64,000 bases of DNA from a virus. The notes below the pieces were generated by a model. That model saw only the letters and a program-made list of their open reading frames with translations. It had not been told where the DNA came from and searched no databases. Shown one piece after another: positions 13,001-20,296 of this stretch; positions within the stretch are counted from its first letter, which is position 1; each line of letters starts with the position of its first letter. The translations under genes were made by a program, and so were the position numbers. The stretch is from IMG/VR virus record IMGVR_UViG_3300024265_000030, positions 116,317-180,316 of that record; one strand, given 5' to 3'.

Positions 13001-13552
13001 AACGATGCTGTACTACACGGTGTAAGTTTTTTAAGAATCGAGAATCCTACTAATGACCCTGTAGATTCTTTATATAGCTCAACTGAAGATCCATCACAAC
13101 TTGGAGTATGGATAAATAAAATTGAATTAAGAGGGCTTCCCGTAGTAGCACAGACTATAGATATGGCTTCAGTAAGAGATGAGAAGTCTATAAAAGAGTA
13201 TGGTAAGTCAGAGTTGTCTTTCCAGAATGAATATATACAAGACGGAGAAACTGCTTTAAAGGCTGGTAACTATTTGCTAAAAAGAAAAGCTCATCCTATA
13301 ATTAAACCTAATTTAAGTATTATTGGTTTACCTAATTTACAATTAGGAGACACAGTTAGTATTCGTGAGATTAATTCCGGGTTAGCTTATGACTTATGTG
13401 AAATTCTTAGTTTAGAGGATAATTTATCAGGAGCAACGTATACTATGAGTATAACTACTTTTAAAGTACTAGATAAACCTTTAGGTTCATTACTGATTGA
13501 AGATATATATAAAAGGAAATTATTAAAGAATAAATTTAAAGGGGCGGTATAA
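7001..13552 (+). CDS. Giant baseplate/tail hub-like protein (2183 aa)
   Basis: The start is TTG, directly abutting the preceding stop, with GGAGG at the end of that gene. Residues about 360-480 (IRVSRSKSEALEGYSAADM region, then a strand-rich segment ending in LDGFIGG) follow the pattern of phage hub proteins of the gp27/late-control-D type. The C-terminal 120 residues include LQLGDTVSI, a phrase common at the end of such hubs. Between them lies roughly 1500 residues of beta-rich sequence, far more than in typical hubs. Two copies of a roughly 70-residue module sit near residues 52-125 and 680-755, both with GQLRKI/GNMRQI and ITLE-SFD signatures. Hub assignment is an inference. Confidence 0.6.
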   Translation: MAYPLQLATKRELESKAQDIKFFVELDWMRNRWEYNIDSYDAWVQFREVIYLFNSSVSSATTDTLTLNDSMSGSNMYIGKYLLIREGGAEGQLRKIESHTTEVITLENSFDIVPYAGVSASVINILGVNDIDSNSRIGASAFNSFGVTALQDNIGSGTVANVAYTLSAQSDIWTLICITSEEIDGVQTARFLVKGETNGLQEDAFSDISYNNGLISFTVESGSRDFEEGDTFILRPALTTKKDDAGDFQEATVFSGTDYTSAPLLYGGPDFLAWDEITWEGSNVEVYVRTSNSDTEPTWSRWSLAIKDQIISGEQLGMYLQIRVKLIPPTPTTQPIIYGLKIKYKVKAHTNFTSHYQHVYGFNRIKSIRVSRSKSEALEGYSAADMNITWDNSDGSFSKENVDSPYFGYLRPNIGVKIYTGFSEELIPRLDGFIGGFNVQAGGRSFTTRGKDRIKLLIKKKIKKGDAGFRSWTNQTLAFLVKILALDSDFPLEDLDLFDLVVNPEISYVTFKGKHAWEAIQALATGALADVFATENGKLKVIDKFSPKYSIPAPGIYTDGADYLNIIHNDYFKQVVFSVMYKQANVLYSYLNSELQLITEGVFGMTYVYNDDFQSGRERHNIWFTSENTLYRLLGSLTEIGFEEIANIQTIDINIKFTNLSVYNKIYKDLIGGYVSKNTEVDTATANLITVKDNLGVVDTYKGDYVLIKSGVESGNMRQIKTHTSLVITLETSFDTVLVADVDIDIIELPKRTIADLIYYAGVFGIILSDRLSYYKYSVRDTENITEEFQAVDFEDHTDSQLDPYEYNTATGILYKNSKLNLEKESSGKFDTEVFKVSVSDGSLTKLQYDDTFNGNQFFFVPEGETVTEGNGEEGGYRVPWSGNGFKSGYAQSPSSWRFGDTNDEIIINYRGSFEALGDYYRIVYTAKIPIRKVLDTNLYEDYRVYKNLTYNGVPGYMLSLVSAQTGFSASDGDVVTGNNGEAVVFKHILPDGDIYDLHRLYIYDITGEFEEEDTITVNGKTAEVEHVYKVDKTNEVFFNRIITVYEESGSDYHGHLFYLDTADSYWGPASLVVKSTSFDFATSIPGAYPYAQVNMFTIPNSSMLDTSQTGEIHKVIAVEAMPNHSIVVVLCECFKEAQAYPYTTYSKTEYTYKLHWFKVDKPYGYTGKETEGSEIIYGVETLDLGDPRVRLYDAVYNPVYKHLDIAGGFTDDINQIAKLYRWSLTNIVVEFDNLAGKPFSNIYPDNAVDINTVIEKEYYYYFQKYGGYKSTTSEIYAWTDFMRTSEDKERCAVTQEIITLGTGDGVITEFSVPLANRPFDLQYVYIDGESIGTNFNFDGENAFLLEAPSSGSVVTAGAGKRVYRYYGTFLSYDLSSQIGGTPIWRDFTVSHDPYKPCKIRITINSDCNAGTVHIYGTNELGSPIDEIFDFGGAGIQTDENGDRYLESTNLFGTFNNAAPLSDADTCYNTTESRFRVESVYSDLIPGVILEIFTSVSDLDDQFGGDGTLSGYIDKVLIDVKKEGGLVEVKKISSEKRFKVSVVDKLNGVLYLGTENAGFTSRYSITGLDPIADYILEYDKNITDLSYGWDDNSIKNEIIVKSNKMETVPYRDVDIETGDPVSGNVPPSLWSGTLKEWLWARLERVWKSSAPNYLYKGHYLEYDVTFKDPVDNGGQINNIKFNAQFVENIGYLDENGYFKDSGDALNSDFPDHKLSDTLFGLHAGYGTSHTIDITEKYYRIFTPWDVSTTTLPAVYPIRYEDDFEISGDAVDVDLTDGIDLSGGDTVILNIGGSGAVTVSCASHAEDNTKVTATDIVVAINEAFLGFPASVFISRHTTTPHVLVQLKSTTRSDSTVISGGSAAVAIFGTASLTRTSRSYTRGELEKRNLIIYAGTVREPLTYEAGDFDIVEVLYPIAGDEVWALELTNPGDHVDKFLQLVYPDRINVVRSDIDKTYRDSDGSITNLLIQGSDRTLESYDPTGVLYTTSVGISGFHLNMIWPNDAVLHGVSFLRIENPTNDPVDSLYSSTEDPSQLGVWINKIELRGLPVVAQTIDMASVRDEKSIKEYGKSELSFQNEYIQDGETALKAGNYLLKRKAHPIIKPNLSIIGLPNLQLGDTVSIREINSGLAYDLCEILSLEDNLSGATYTMSITTFKVLDKPLGSLLIEDIYKRKLLKNKFKGAV

Positions 13553-16233
13553 TGAGCGGTAAATTAATTCCTATATTAGATGATAGCGCTATAACACACG
13601 GTAATCTATGGAATAACTTTAAGTATTTAGAGGAATATCTGAGAGCTATTGCTGTTAATGCTGAATTAATAACAGGCGTATCTTTGGATACTGATTTTCA
13701 ACAAGCTGTAGCTGATATACTGGCTGCGGATCTCGACTCTTTTATTACTAATTTAGCTGATTCCATATATAATCAGGATGATTTTCTATCTAGGATAGTT
13801 GAGGAAGATAGCAGCACAGGTGGAGAATTTGATGGATTAGAAAACAACCTAACTTTTTTAGGGAATCTTATCGATGAGTTATCTGATTCGACAACATTTA
13901 TATCTGCATTTGTTGATTACTTACAGAATAATGCACCGGACTTTTTTGCATCTTTAGAGGGTGATGTGTTTAAGGCTTACTTCGGGCCTGCTCTAGATTT
14001 ATTAATGTTTGCTACTACGTTACAAGAGACAGGGGTAGTGGGAGTATACTCGTTATGGGAGACAGGGGAGCCGGACATTATAGGGGATGATGCTACAAAA
14101 TATGTAGGTGTAACTTTTGGGTTAGAAGATAATTTTCAATCAGATTTTAATTTGTTTGTGTCTCGTGATAGTAATTTTTCTAATATAGCAGTACATCCTG
14201 ATGACGTAGGTGCTTATCCGCTAGAGGATCCCCCTACAGCTGTTTTAAGGTATACATATGATGCGTTTGATAATACAGGAGGTAATGCTGCCGGTGTTAT
14301 AGCGGGTGCTTTTTTTAGTTCTATAGACGGAGCGCTACTATTAGATATATCTAAATTGGAATGGGACGGGCAGTCAGAGTTATATGTTAAACTAATGGGA
14401 ACAAAAAGTAATTTAACGTATATAAGGGTTGGGTTCGATTATGCTACACATGCTTCTCAAGTTACAGAGGGTACTAGTGTAGGGGCTAGTACAGGGTTTG
14501 CAACAGTGGTTGTAAATACTCAGGATGAGTGGGAAAAAATTGCAGGTAAAGCAGGGGAGCCTGAAAAAGCTGTCGGGTACTGGGACGGAACTAAGATAGT
14601 GTGGCCAGCTACAATGAAAGTTATTCTTGGAACAATAGACATACAGGACGCAGGTGCGTCAGGCGGTGATGTATTTGATGGCGGTTATGCTTATAAGATG
14701 CCTTATTCGATTTATTTTGATGGAGATAATATACAGATATTAGGTCAAGGTAAGGTTACGCTTGTTAAGGGAAGTGATGATGCAGTATTTAAATCTTTGA
14801 TACAACTAGAGGAGGCAAGTACAGGCCACCTAGAGACAGGAGATAAGAACATAATTTACATAGTTATTGATGAAGGTGATTTCAAGAAAGGTGATTTGAT
14901 TCATTACGCATTAAATGATGGGTACTATACTGTAGTAGACATTGATGTGATAGGAAATAGTATTACGGTGGACAGAGCTATTATAGAGGCAACAGCAGGA
15001 AGTACGATTACAGTACTTATAAATAATCTTAAAATGGAAGGCTTCACTTTTGATGGTAGAGGAGGGGTACTTACAGGACATGGTTCTTTAAAGACCGGTG
15101 ATAATGATGGTGGTAATGAGGGGGGTGGTTTTGCTCAGTTACAGGCAGTAGGTAATAGCGAGATATCCTGTAGGGTTGTTAATTGTAAAGCGAAAAACGG
15201 TGGGGCGTTTTGGTTAGACCGGTGTTATAATATACAGATATCTAATATTCAGTTTTGTGAAGCAGAGAAATTTGTTGGAGTAGGTGGTATGGGCGGAGGT
15301 GTTTATGGAGGTCAGTTAATTAGAGGGCATGTACATAGATGTCATGCAGATCAGGGCGGTGGTTTTGCTGCAGTTAAGAATGGTGAGTTATATGTATTCG
15401 ATTGTACGTCTGGTGTTGTAGGTAAGGAAGCGTTTCATGTTTGTATTGATTCACTTATTGCTTTTAATAAGAAATTAATTATTGATGATCTTGACATATT
15501 GGGAGACTTTAATATTACAGGAGATGCAGATATTCAGGGAAATTTAAATGTTAAAAATGATCTTGATACAGAAGGTTATTCCTCTCCTTCAGGAACCGGA
15601 CGGTTATATGCTAAACTCGGTGAGATTCGTGATCAAGGAAATGCAGTAGTAATTGAGGCTGATGGACATCTACATCCCAGTGGGGCATCTGGAATTAAGA
15701 GATGTGCAATTGATGTTAGCGGTAGTCCTTCTACTGTGGGTACGGCAGGAGATGATGTGGCAGTAACTGAGGGGTCTGGAACAGTAGTTAACAGAGAATT
15801 TATTGCTGAAAAAGTATGGAATGCACAGTGGAATGATGTAGTTGATTTTATGGAGCTTGATGATAAACTGGTATCTGGTATGTGTTACTATATTACGGAC
15901 AAGGGCGCAAAGCTATGTACTAAGCGGTGTCAGGCAGGCGTAATAGGTCTTGCGTCAGATACATTTGGTTTTGGTGTAGGTAGTTCTCCGGAACGAAAAT
16001 TACCATTATCAATTGCTGGTCGTGTATTAGCGTATGTAGATAAATGCTATAAAGCAGGAACAGTTTTAGTTAATAATAGCAAGGGTGGTTTAACTAAAGC
16101 CCGTTGGTATGAAGAGATATTATTTAGTAGTAGACTAGCGGCTATATACCAGAAAAAGGAATATGCAAAAAAATGGGGTACTAGTAAAAAGAAGATTAAA
16201 GTTAACGGAAGACATTGGGTAAAGGTATTATAA
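13552..16233 (+). CDS. Tail fibre/spike with beta-helix domain (893 aa)
   Basis: The start overlaps the previous stop as TAATG. Residues 1-150 look helical and could trimerise. Residues about 350-640 carry Gly-rich, short-strand repeats (for example GGGVYGG and NGGAFWLDRC) typical of a right-handed beta-helix of the pectate-lyase-like kind used in phage spikes. After a linker with alternating DIQGNLNVKNDL, the last 190 residues form another domain containing SIAGRVLAYVDKCYKAG. This loosely resembles the autoproteolytic peptidase G2/IMC tail-fibre domain, but I cannot verify catalytic residues. Likely host-surface binding or glycan-degrading spike. Confidence 0.65.
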   Translation: MSGKLIPILDDSAITHGNLWNNFKYLEEYLRAIAVNAELITGVSLDTDFQQAVADILAADLDSFITNLADSIYNQDDFLSRIVEEDSSTGGEFDGLENNLTFLGNLIDELSDSTTFISAFVDYLQNNAPDFFASLEGDVFKAYFGPALDLLMFATTLQETGVVGVYSLWETGEPDIIGDDATKYVGVTFGLEDNFQSDFNLFVSRDSNFSNIAVHPDDVGAYPLEDPPTAVLRYTYDAFDNTGGNAAGVIAGAFFSSIDGALLLDISKLEWDGQSELYVKLMGTKSNLTYIRVGFDYATHASQVTEGTSVGASTGFATVVVNTQDEWEKIAGKAGEPEKAVGYWDGTKIVWPATMKVILGTIDIQDAGASGGDVFDGGYAYKMPYSIYFDGDNIQILGQGKVTLVKGSDDAVFKSLIQLEEASTGHLETGDKNIIYIVIDEGDFKKGDLIHYALNDGYYTVVDIDVIGNSITVDRAIIEATAGSTITVLINNLKMEGFTFDGRGGVLTGHGSLKTGDNDGGNEGGGFAQLQAVGNSEISCRVVNCKAKNGGAFWLDRCYNIQISNIQFCEAEKFVGVGGMGGGVYGGQLIRGHVHRCHADQGGGFAAVKNGELYVFDCTSGVVGKEAFHVCIDSLIAFNKKLIIDDLDILGDFNITGDADIQGNLNVKNDLDTEGYSSPSGTGRLYAKLGEIRDQGNAVVIEADGHLHPSGASGIKRCAIDVSGSPSTVGTAGDDVAVTEGSGTVVNREFIAEKVWNAQWNDVVDFMELDDKLVSGMCYYITDKGAKLCTKRCQAGVIGLASDTFGFGVGSSPERKLPLSIAGRVLAYVDKCYKAGTVLVNNSKGGLTKARWYEEILFSSRLAAIYQKKEYAKKWGTSKKKIKVNGRHWVKVL

Positions 16234-16234
16234 A

Positions 16235-17617
16235 ATGGCCGGTAAAATAAGGTATATTAGAGATCGTGTTAACGGTAGTAATGCAAGTGGTGGTAATTAT
16301 TGGGTGGAGATAGAAGTATATGACGAGGATGGAAACAATATTGCTCTGGGTACATCTGTTTCTGTTAGTCCTGCTTATGGTGGGAGTGGAACTAACCTAG
16401 CCAGACTTACAGATGGAAATTTAGATACAGCGCAGTATGGCTCTATTAGTGGTGGATCAGGCGGGAACGGGGAGATACAGATTGATTTAGGAGGATTGTA
16501 TCTTGTAGCTTATATAAAGGTATGGCATTATTACGGGGATAAACGAAATTTTAATAGTAAACGAACACAGGTATCTGATAACGGATCTACCTGGATAGAT
16601 ATGGCATTACCTGGAACAGGTAGTTACCAGGAGCATAGTGGTGGAACAGTAATTAGAATACCATCTGTTTATTTTGATTTAATTCCTGTACATAGTCATA
16701 AAGATGCTGAATCTTCTGATGTAACAGATGCGATCAAAGCATTGCGTCAGTCTATGTCTCAGCGGTTTGGTAGTATACCTGATTTAGGGGCTCAGTATAA
16801 TATAGGAAATGATATTAAGGAAGGAACGACACTAGGTACTATAAATACAAAATTAAAGGCAGTGGATGCTTTATATGGGTGGGATGTAGATCCTCCTAAT
16901 AAATTTGAATATGATGATATTCAAGGTATGCTTTCTGAGACGGATAGGATTTCTAGTTTAACAGAGTGTAGTTCAGACTGTTCTAGTTTATGTAAAAATA
17001 ATTGTTCAAATAGTTGTTTTGGTATATGTAAGGATTTATGTATAGTTGGTTGTGGTGATGGGTGTGCTGCTGCCTGCAGTACACCCTGTACTACAAATTG
17101 TTCAACAGCATGTTCAGGTTGTGGTGTGTCTTGTGCGATAGGGTGTGGGGCTGCTTGTCAGAGTAGTTGTGGTGGTTCTTGTGAATGGGGGTGTGTTGGT
17201 AATTGTGATACTCAGTGTGGTGTCTGTGATGTTCATTGTACGGCTAATTGTTCGGAGGGATGTCGTAGTTTTTGTGATGCTGGTTGTGGGGTTGTTTGTG
17301 ATGGTGGTTGTGGTAGTACTTGTGCCCATTCTTGCTATACTGGATGTAAGGACTATTGTGAACTTTCGTGTGGGGCACAGTGCTACGCTGCTTGTGCAAA
17401 TGGTTGTGGGACTGCTTGTGCTTCAGGGTGTGGTGCTTGGTGTGACGGTGGTTGTTCTTCTTCATGTGCAGGTAATTGTTATGCTGCCTGTGTAGCTTAT
17501 TGTGGTACAATATGTCAAACTAATTGTGGAGGTTTATGTTTTACATCGTGTTTAAATTGGTGTACAACAACTTGCGGAGATGAATGTTCAAATTACTGTT
17601 ATGGATCGGCGGTATGA
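16235..17617 (+). CDS. Discoidin-like tail protein with 54-Cys C-x3-C array
   Basis: The first 150 residues are strand-rich and resemble an F5/8 type C (discoidin) carbohydrate-binding domain: LARLTDGNLDTAQYG, IQIDLGG, VSDNGSTW. A short helical linker follows. Residues 1-244 contain no cysteine at all. Residues 245-455 contain 54 cysteines: 51 intervals are C-x3-C and two are C-x2-C (293-296 and 328-331). Intervening residues are mostly Gly, Ala, Ser, Thr, Asn and Asp with scattered aromatics. The stop overlaps the start of a radical SAM/SPASM gene, so the array is very probably its substrate (inference). The N-terminal domain suggests a virion appendage or adsorption protein. Metal binding by free thiols is the main alternative. 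Confidence 0.85.
   Translation: MAGKIRYIRDRVNGSNASGGNYWVEIEVYDEDGNNIALGTSVSVSPAYGGSGTNLARLTDGNLDTAQYGSISGGSGGNGEIQIDLGGLYLVAYIKVWHYYGDKRNFNSKRTQVSDNGSTWIDMALPGTGSYQEHSGGTVIRIPSVYFDLIPVHSHKDAESSDVTDAIKALRQSMSQRFGSIPDLGAQYNIGNDIKEGTTLGTINTKLKAVDALYGWDVDPPNKFEYDDIQGMLSETDRISSLTECSSDCSSLCKNNCSNSCFGICKDLCIVGCGDGCAAACSTPCTTNCSTACSGCGVSCAIGCGAACQSSCGGSCEWGCVGNCDTQCGVCDVHCTANCSEGCRSFCDAGCGVVCDGGCGSTCAHSCYTGCKDYCELSCGAQCYAACANGCGTACASGCGAWCDGGCSSSCAGNCYAACVAYCGTICQTNCGGLCFTSCLNWCTTTCGDECSNYCYGSAV
16967..17599 (+). repeat. Cys-array coding repeat, 12-nt period
   Basis: A Cys codon recurs every 12 nt, with two 9-nt intervals where the period slips. Fifty of 54 are TGT and four are TGC. The two slips divide the array into blocks of 13, 9 and 32 cysteines. 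The codons between cysteines are diverse, so the pattern is conserved at the protein level rather than being a recent DNA tandem duplication. Confidence 0.9.
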
Positions 17618-18879
17618 CGGAAACACATAAAGATTTTATGGTTATTTCTAAAGGTAACTGGTCTAACGACTATGCATCTATGTTTGGTGGAATAAGTATG
17701 CCTAAGTCTATATCTATTCAAGTTACTGAAAGATGTAATTTAAGATGTACCTACTGCTATTTTTATAAGAGGCGCGGTAAAGATATAACATATGCTATTT
17801 TAGACAAAATAATTAGTATGGTGTATACAAACCCTTTTTTTAGTGACACGCCTTCCTTTATATTTGATTTTATAGGAGGGGAGCCTTTACTGGTGAGCGA
17901 TAAGTTACAGTACTTTATAGAAAATTACTATAAAGAAGGCTTAAAGAGAAACGTTAAGAATATACAAAAATTGTATAGTACTCGATTCTCCATGTCTTCT
18001 AATGGGGTGTTATATTTTTCAGATAAAACTAGAAGTTTATTAAAAAGGTATGCACATATAATTAGTTTTGGCATTACTCTTGATGGTTCTCCCGAGATGC
18101 ATAATAAATGTAGAATTTATCCAAATGGTGATGGTTCTTATGCCGATGTAAGAAAAGCTGTAGATGAACAATTAAAATATAATAAAGGTTTATCCAGTAA
18201 GGTTACTTTTTCGGTGGACAATATACATATGCTATACGATGCTATAAAACATCTAATAAGTATAGGCATTAAAACAATACACGCTAATCCTGTTTTTGAA
18301 AAAGGATGGAAAATAAAACATGCAGAAATATATTATGATGAATTAATAAAATTAGCTAATTATATACTAAATAATGATTTGGAAAATAAAGTGGATGTTA
18401 ATTTATTTACACAAAATATCGGAAAACCAATGGATGAACGTGAGAATAGTAATTGGTGCGGAGGTACAGGTGCGATGTTAGGCATAGGTTTTGATGGTAG
18501 TATCTACCCATGTGCTAGATATTTTCCAACAGCTCTAAGTAAATATAAGCCACCTGTAATAGGAAATGTTTTTGATAATAAAATTGATTGGGCATGTAAT
18601 AAGGTAACAAAAGGTATTGATAAAATAACTCGTAAAAGTCAGTCATCAAAAAGATGTTGGGAATGTTTAGTTGTACAGGGATGTGCTTGGTGCTCCGCTT
18701 ATAATTATGATTATTATGGTATAATTAATAAACGGACAACTCATATTTGTAACATGCACAGAGCTAGGGTAAGGGCTAACTATTATTATTGGAATTCAGT
18801 TTATCAAAAATATAATATGGATACTGAGTTTATTCTTTATCCGTGTGAATGGGTTGAAGATCCTGAATACGGATACTAA
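17614..18879 (+). CDS. Radical SAM/SPASM peptide maturase
   Basis: The start is the ATG in the ATGA overlap with the Cys-array gene; an earlier in-frame ATG at 17584 would lie deep inside that gene. The CxxxCxxC 4Fe-4S/SAM motif is C41, C45, C48 (ERCNLRCTYCYF). The C-terminus has a seven-cysteine SPASM pattern: C282, C300, C348, C351, C357, C360, C379, expected to hold auxiliary Fe-S clusters. SPASM enzymes include those installing thioether bonds on Cys residues of ribosomal peptides (sactipeptides, ranthipeptides). At 421 aa the length fits. Its position suggests co-translational modification of the Cys array. The reaction (thioether, epimerisation or other) cannot be read from sequence. 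Confidence 0.9.
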   Translation: MTETHKDFMVISKGNWSNDYASMFGGISMPKSISIQVTERCNLRCTYCYFYKRRGKDITYAILDKIISMVYTNPFFSDTPSFIFDFIGGEPLLVSDKLQYFIENYYKEGLKRNVKNIQKLYSTRFSMSSNGVLYFSDKTRSLLKRYAHIISFGITLDGSPEMHNKCRIYPNGDGSYADVRKAVDEQLKYNKGLSSKVTFSVDNIHMLYDAIKHLISIGIKTIHANPVFEKGWKIKHAEIYYDELIKLANYILNNDLENKVDVNLFTQNIGKPMDERENSNWCGGTGAMLGIGFDGSIYPCARYFPTALSKYKPPVIGNVFDNKIDWACNKVTKGIDKITRKSQSSKRCWECLVVQGCAWCSAYNYDYYGIINKRTTHICNMHRARVRANYYYWNSVYQKYNMDTEFILYPCEWVEDPEYGY

Positions 18880-18892
18880 AAAGGAGAGTTTT

Positions 18893-19201
18893 ATGGATAC
18901 AGTAAGTAGTAATGTAAAAGTTAAAGTAGACAAGAAATTTGTTGACAGATTAAAGGGACTTAACTACGAGTTGGAAACAATTAAGATGTTATTTCAGATG
19001 GATGATGTTTCTGATAATGTATACCAGCGTATTAAAAAAGACCTTATTGCTGTTAAGAAACAGTATGACGAAGTTTGGTATGAGATGAAAAAGAAGTATG
19101 ATTTATTTAAGTATGAAAAACCACATTTTAGGTGGAATCTTGATTTTGAGCTTGCTGAGGTTATTTTAATTACACAGGGAGAGTATACGGGTAGGAGGTA
19201 A
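18893..19201 (+). CDS. Small helical protein after the maturase (102 aa)
   Basis: The chosen ATG has AAGGAGAG eight bases upstream and begins MDTVSSNVKVKVDK. An upstream in-frame ATG at 18845 lacks such a site and would overlap the maturase. The sequence is charged and mostly helical (residues 15-75, with YDEVWYEMKKKYD) with no Cys and no membrane segment. I do not recognise it. It could be a structural linker, a chaperone or a partner of the maturase; the last is suggested only by its position. Confidence 0.65.
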   Translation: MDTVSSNVKVKVDKKFVDRLKGLNYELETIKMLFQMDDVSDNVYQRIKKDLIAVKKQYDEVWYEMKKKYDLFKYEKPHFRWNLDFELAEVILITQGEYTGRR

Positions 19202-19204
19202 TCA

Positions 19205-19927
19205 ATGAGACGTAAAGAGTATAGAAGCGGTTTTATAGTACGTACTGCATTAGACAAGTTTGATCTTGTACCACGTACACTAAGAGATATCGATGGCTTT
19301 AGTGTAGTGGATGCTAATGATACAGATTTTACTGGACTGGGGGATAACAGGGTTGTAAAGTGGCAGGGTGATCTAGCTACAGGGAAAATGATTAAGGGCC
19401 CCTTACTCGTATCAGATATAGGCGACGATACTACACCTGGGAGTACTGATAAAGTACCGGATGAATTTGCTGTAAAGCAGTTCCTTAAACTATACATGTC
19501 AGGTTTTGATTTACAGGAGAGTGTTCTCCATAAAGGATTTAATAGCCCTTATGAAGCAGGAGGTGGACCTTTTACACATAATGAGGGTTATATGATTGGT
19601 GGGTCTCCGGTAGATGAATGGGCAGGACACCCTTATGCTTTAGCTTATTGGGATGAGGGGTTATATCCTGCAGAAGGTTGGCGTTTTGTTGATATAGATA
19701 CCGGCTTGATAGTAGAAGTTGAAGATGAAAATGCAGGGTTAGGGATATTTTATTATTGGACAGGAGGAGATACTTCTCAGGATCGGTGGAAGGCTATACC
19801 GTATTTACAAGATATAATAAAACTAGGTGCTATTGATCCTACAGAAACAATAAAAGGTGCAACTCATGAAGCAATATACAATTTTACTAAAGAGGAAGCA
19901 GTAAAGGCTGCTATAATTTTTGGCTAA
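19205..19927 (+). CDS. Tail fibre-associated protein (240 aa)
   Basis: ATG preceded by GGTAGGAGG, overlapping the end of the previous gene. The middle segment with a DDTTPGSTDKVPDEFAVK signature resembles short connector segments in phage fibres, where a value list is followed by an index-like helical stretch. The C-terminal half is rich in aromatics (FYYWTGG). No enzyme motif is visible. Probable virion component of the adsorption apparatus; family not recognised. Confidence 0.6.
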   Translation: MRRKEYRSGFIVRTALDKFDLVPRTLRDIDGFSVVDANDTDFTGLGDNRVVKWQGDLATGKMIKGPLLVSDIGDDTTPGSTDKVPDEFAVKQFLKLYMSGFDLQESVLHKGFNSPYEAGGGPFTHNEGYMIGGSPVDEWAGHPYALAYWDEGLYPAEGWRFVDIDTGLIVEVEDENAGLGIFYYWTGGDTSQDRWKAIPYLQDIIKLGAIDPTETIKGATHEAIYNFTKEEAVKAAIIFG

Positions 19928-19938
19928 GGAGTAGATAA

Positions 19939-20283
19939 ATGATTAAAAATATTGATTTTGTAAGTACAAGCGAGATTACTCTATACGAACGAATTGATAC
20001 TGATGATTCAGAAGCTATGATACTGACTGTGTATTTTCTTAACTATAGTGGTAGTTCAGTGAATCTTACTATATACCTAAAAGAGGTTGGGAATGCTACA
20101 GCAGATGATGATAATGCAATACTTAAGGATGAACCTATTGCAGCTGGTAAGACATATGAGCTTAATGCTTCCGAAAAGATTATGTTAAAAGGACATACGG
20201 CTGCAGCAAGTAGAAATAAACTATCAGCTAAAGTAGATACTGCGGATGCTATGACAGCTACTGTTTCTTACACTGATTTATAA
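19939..20283 (+). CDS. Small beta-sandwich virion protein (114 aa)
   Basis: ATG behind AAGGAG. The protein is almost wholly strand-forming with alternating hydrophobics (MILTVYFLNYSGSSVNLTIYL). Small all-beta proteins of this size and position are common phage tail or decoration proteins. No Cys and no catalytic motif. Function inferred from composition and neighbours only. Confidence 0.6.
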   Translation: MIKNIDFVSTSEITLYERIDTDDSEAMILTVYFLNYSGSSVNLTIYLKEVGNATADDDNAILKDEPIAAGKTYELNASEKIMLKGHTAAASRNKLSAKVDTADAMTATVSYTDL

Positions 20284-20296
20284 AGGGAGGCCTTAA

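Noticed and set aside
17114-17510. Open frames on both strands inside the Cys array.
   Set aside because: They arise because the TGT codon repeats every 12 bases. They encode low-complexity products, have no ribosome site and are inside a well-supported gene.
16967-17599. CRISPR array or DNA tandem repeat in place of a coding Cys array.
   Set aside because: Period is only 12 bases, the codons between cysteines vary and the frame is open from a strong N-terminal domain.
16967-17599. Metallothionein as the function of the array.
   Set aside because: Not excluded for free thiols, but regular C-x3-C spacing over 211 residues, the tail-protein fusion and the coupled SPASM enzyme fit modification better.
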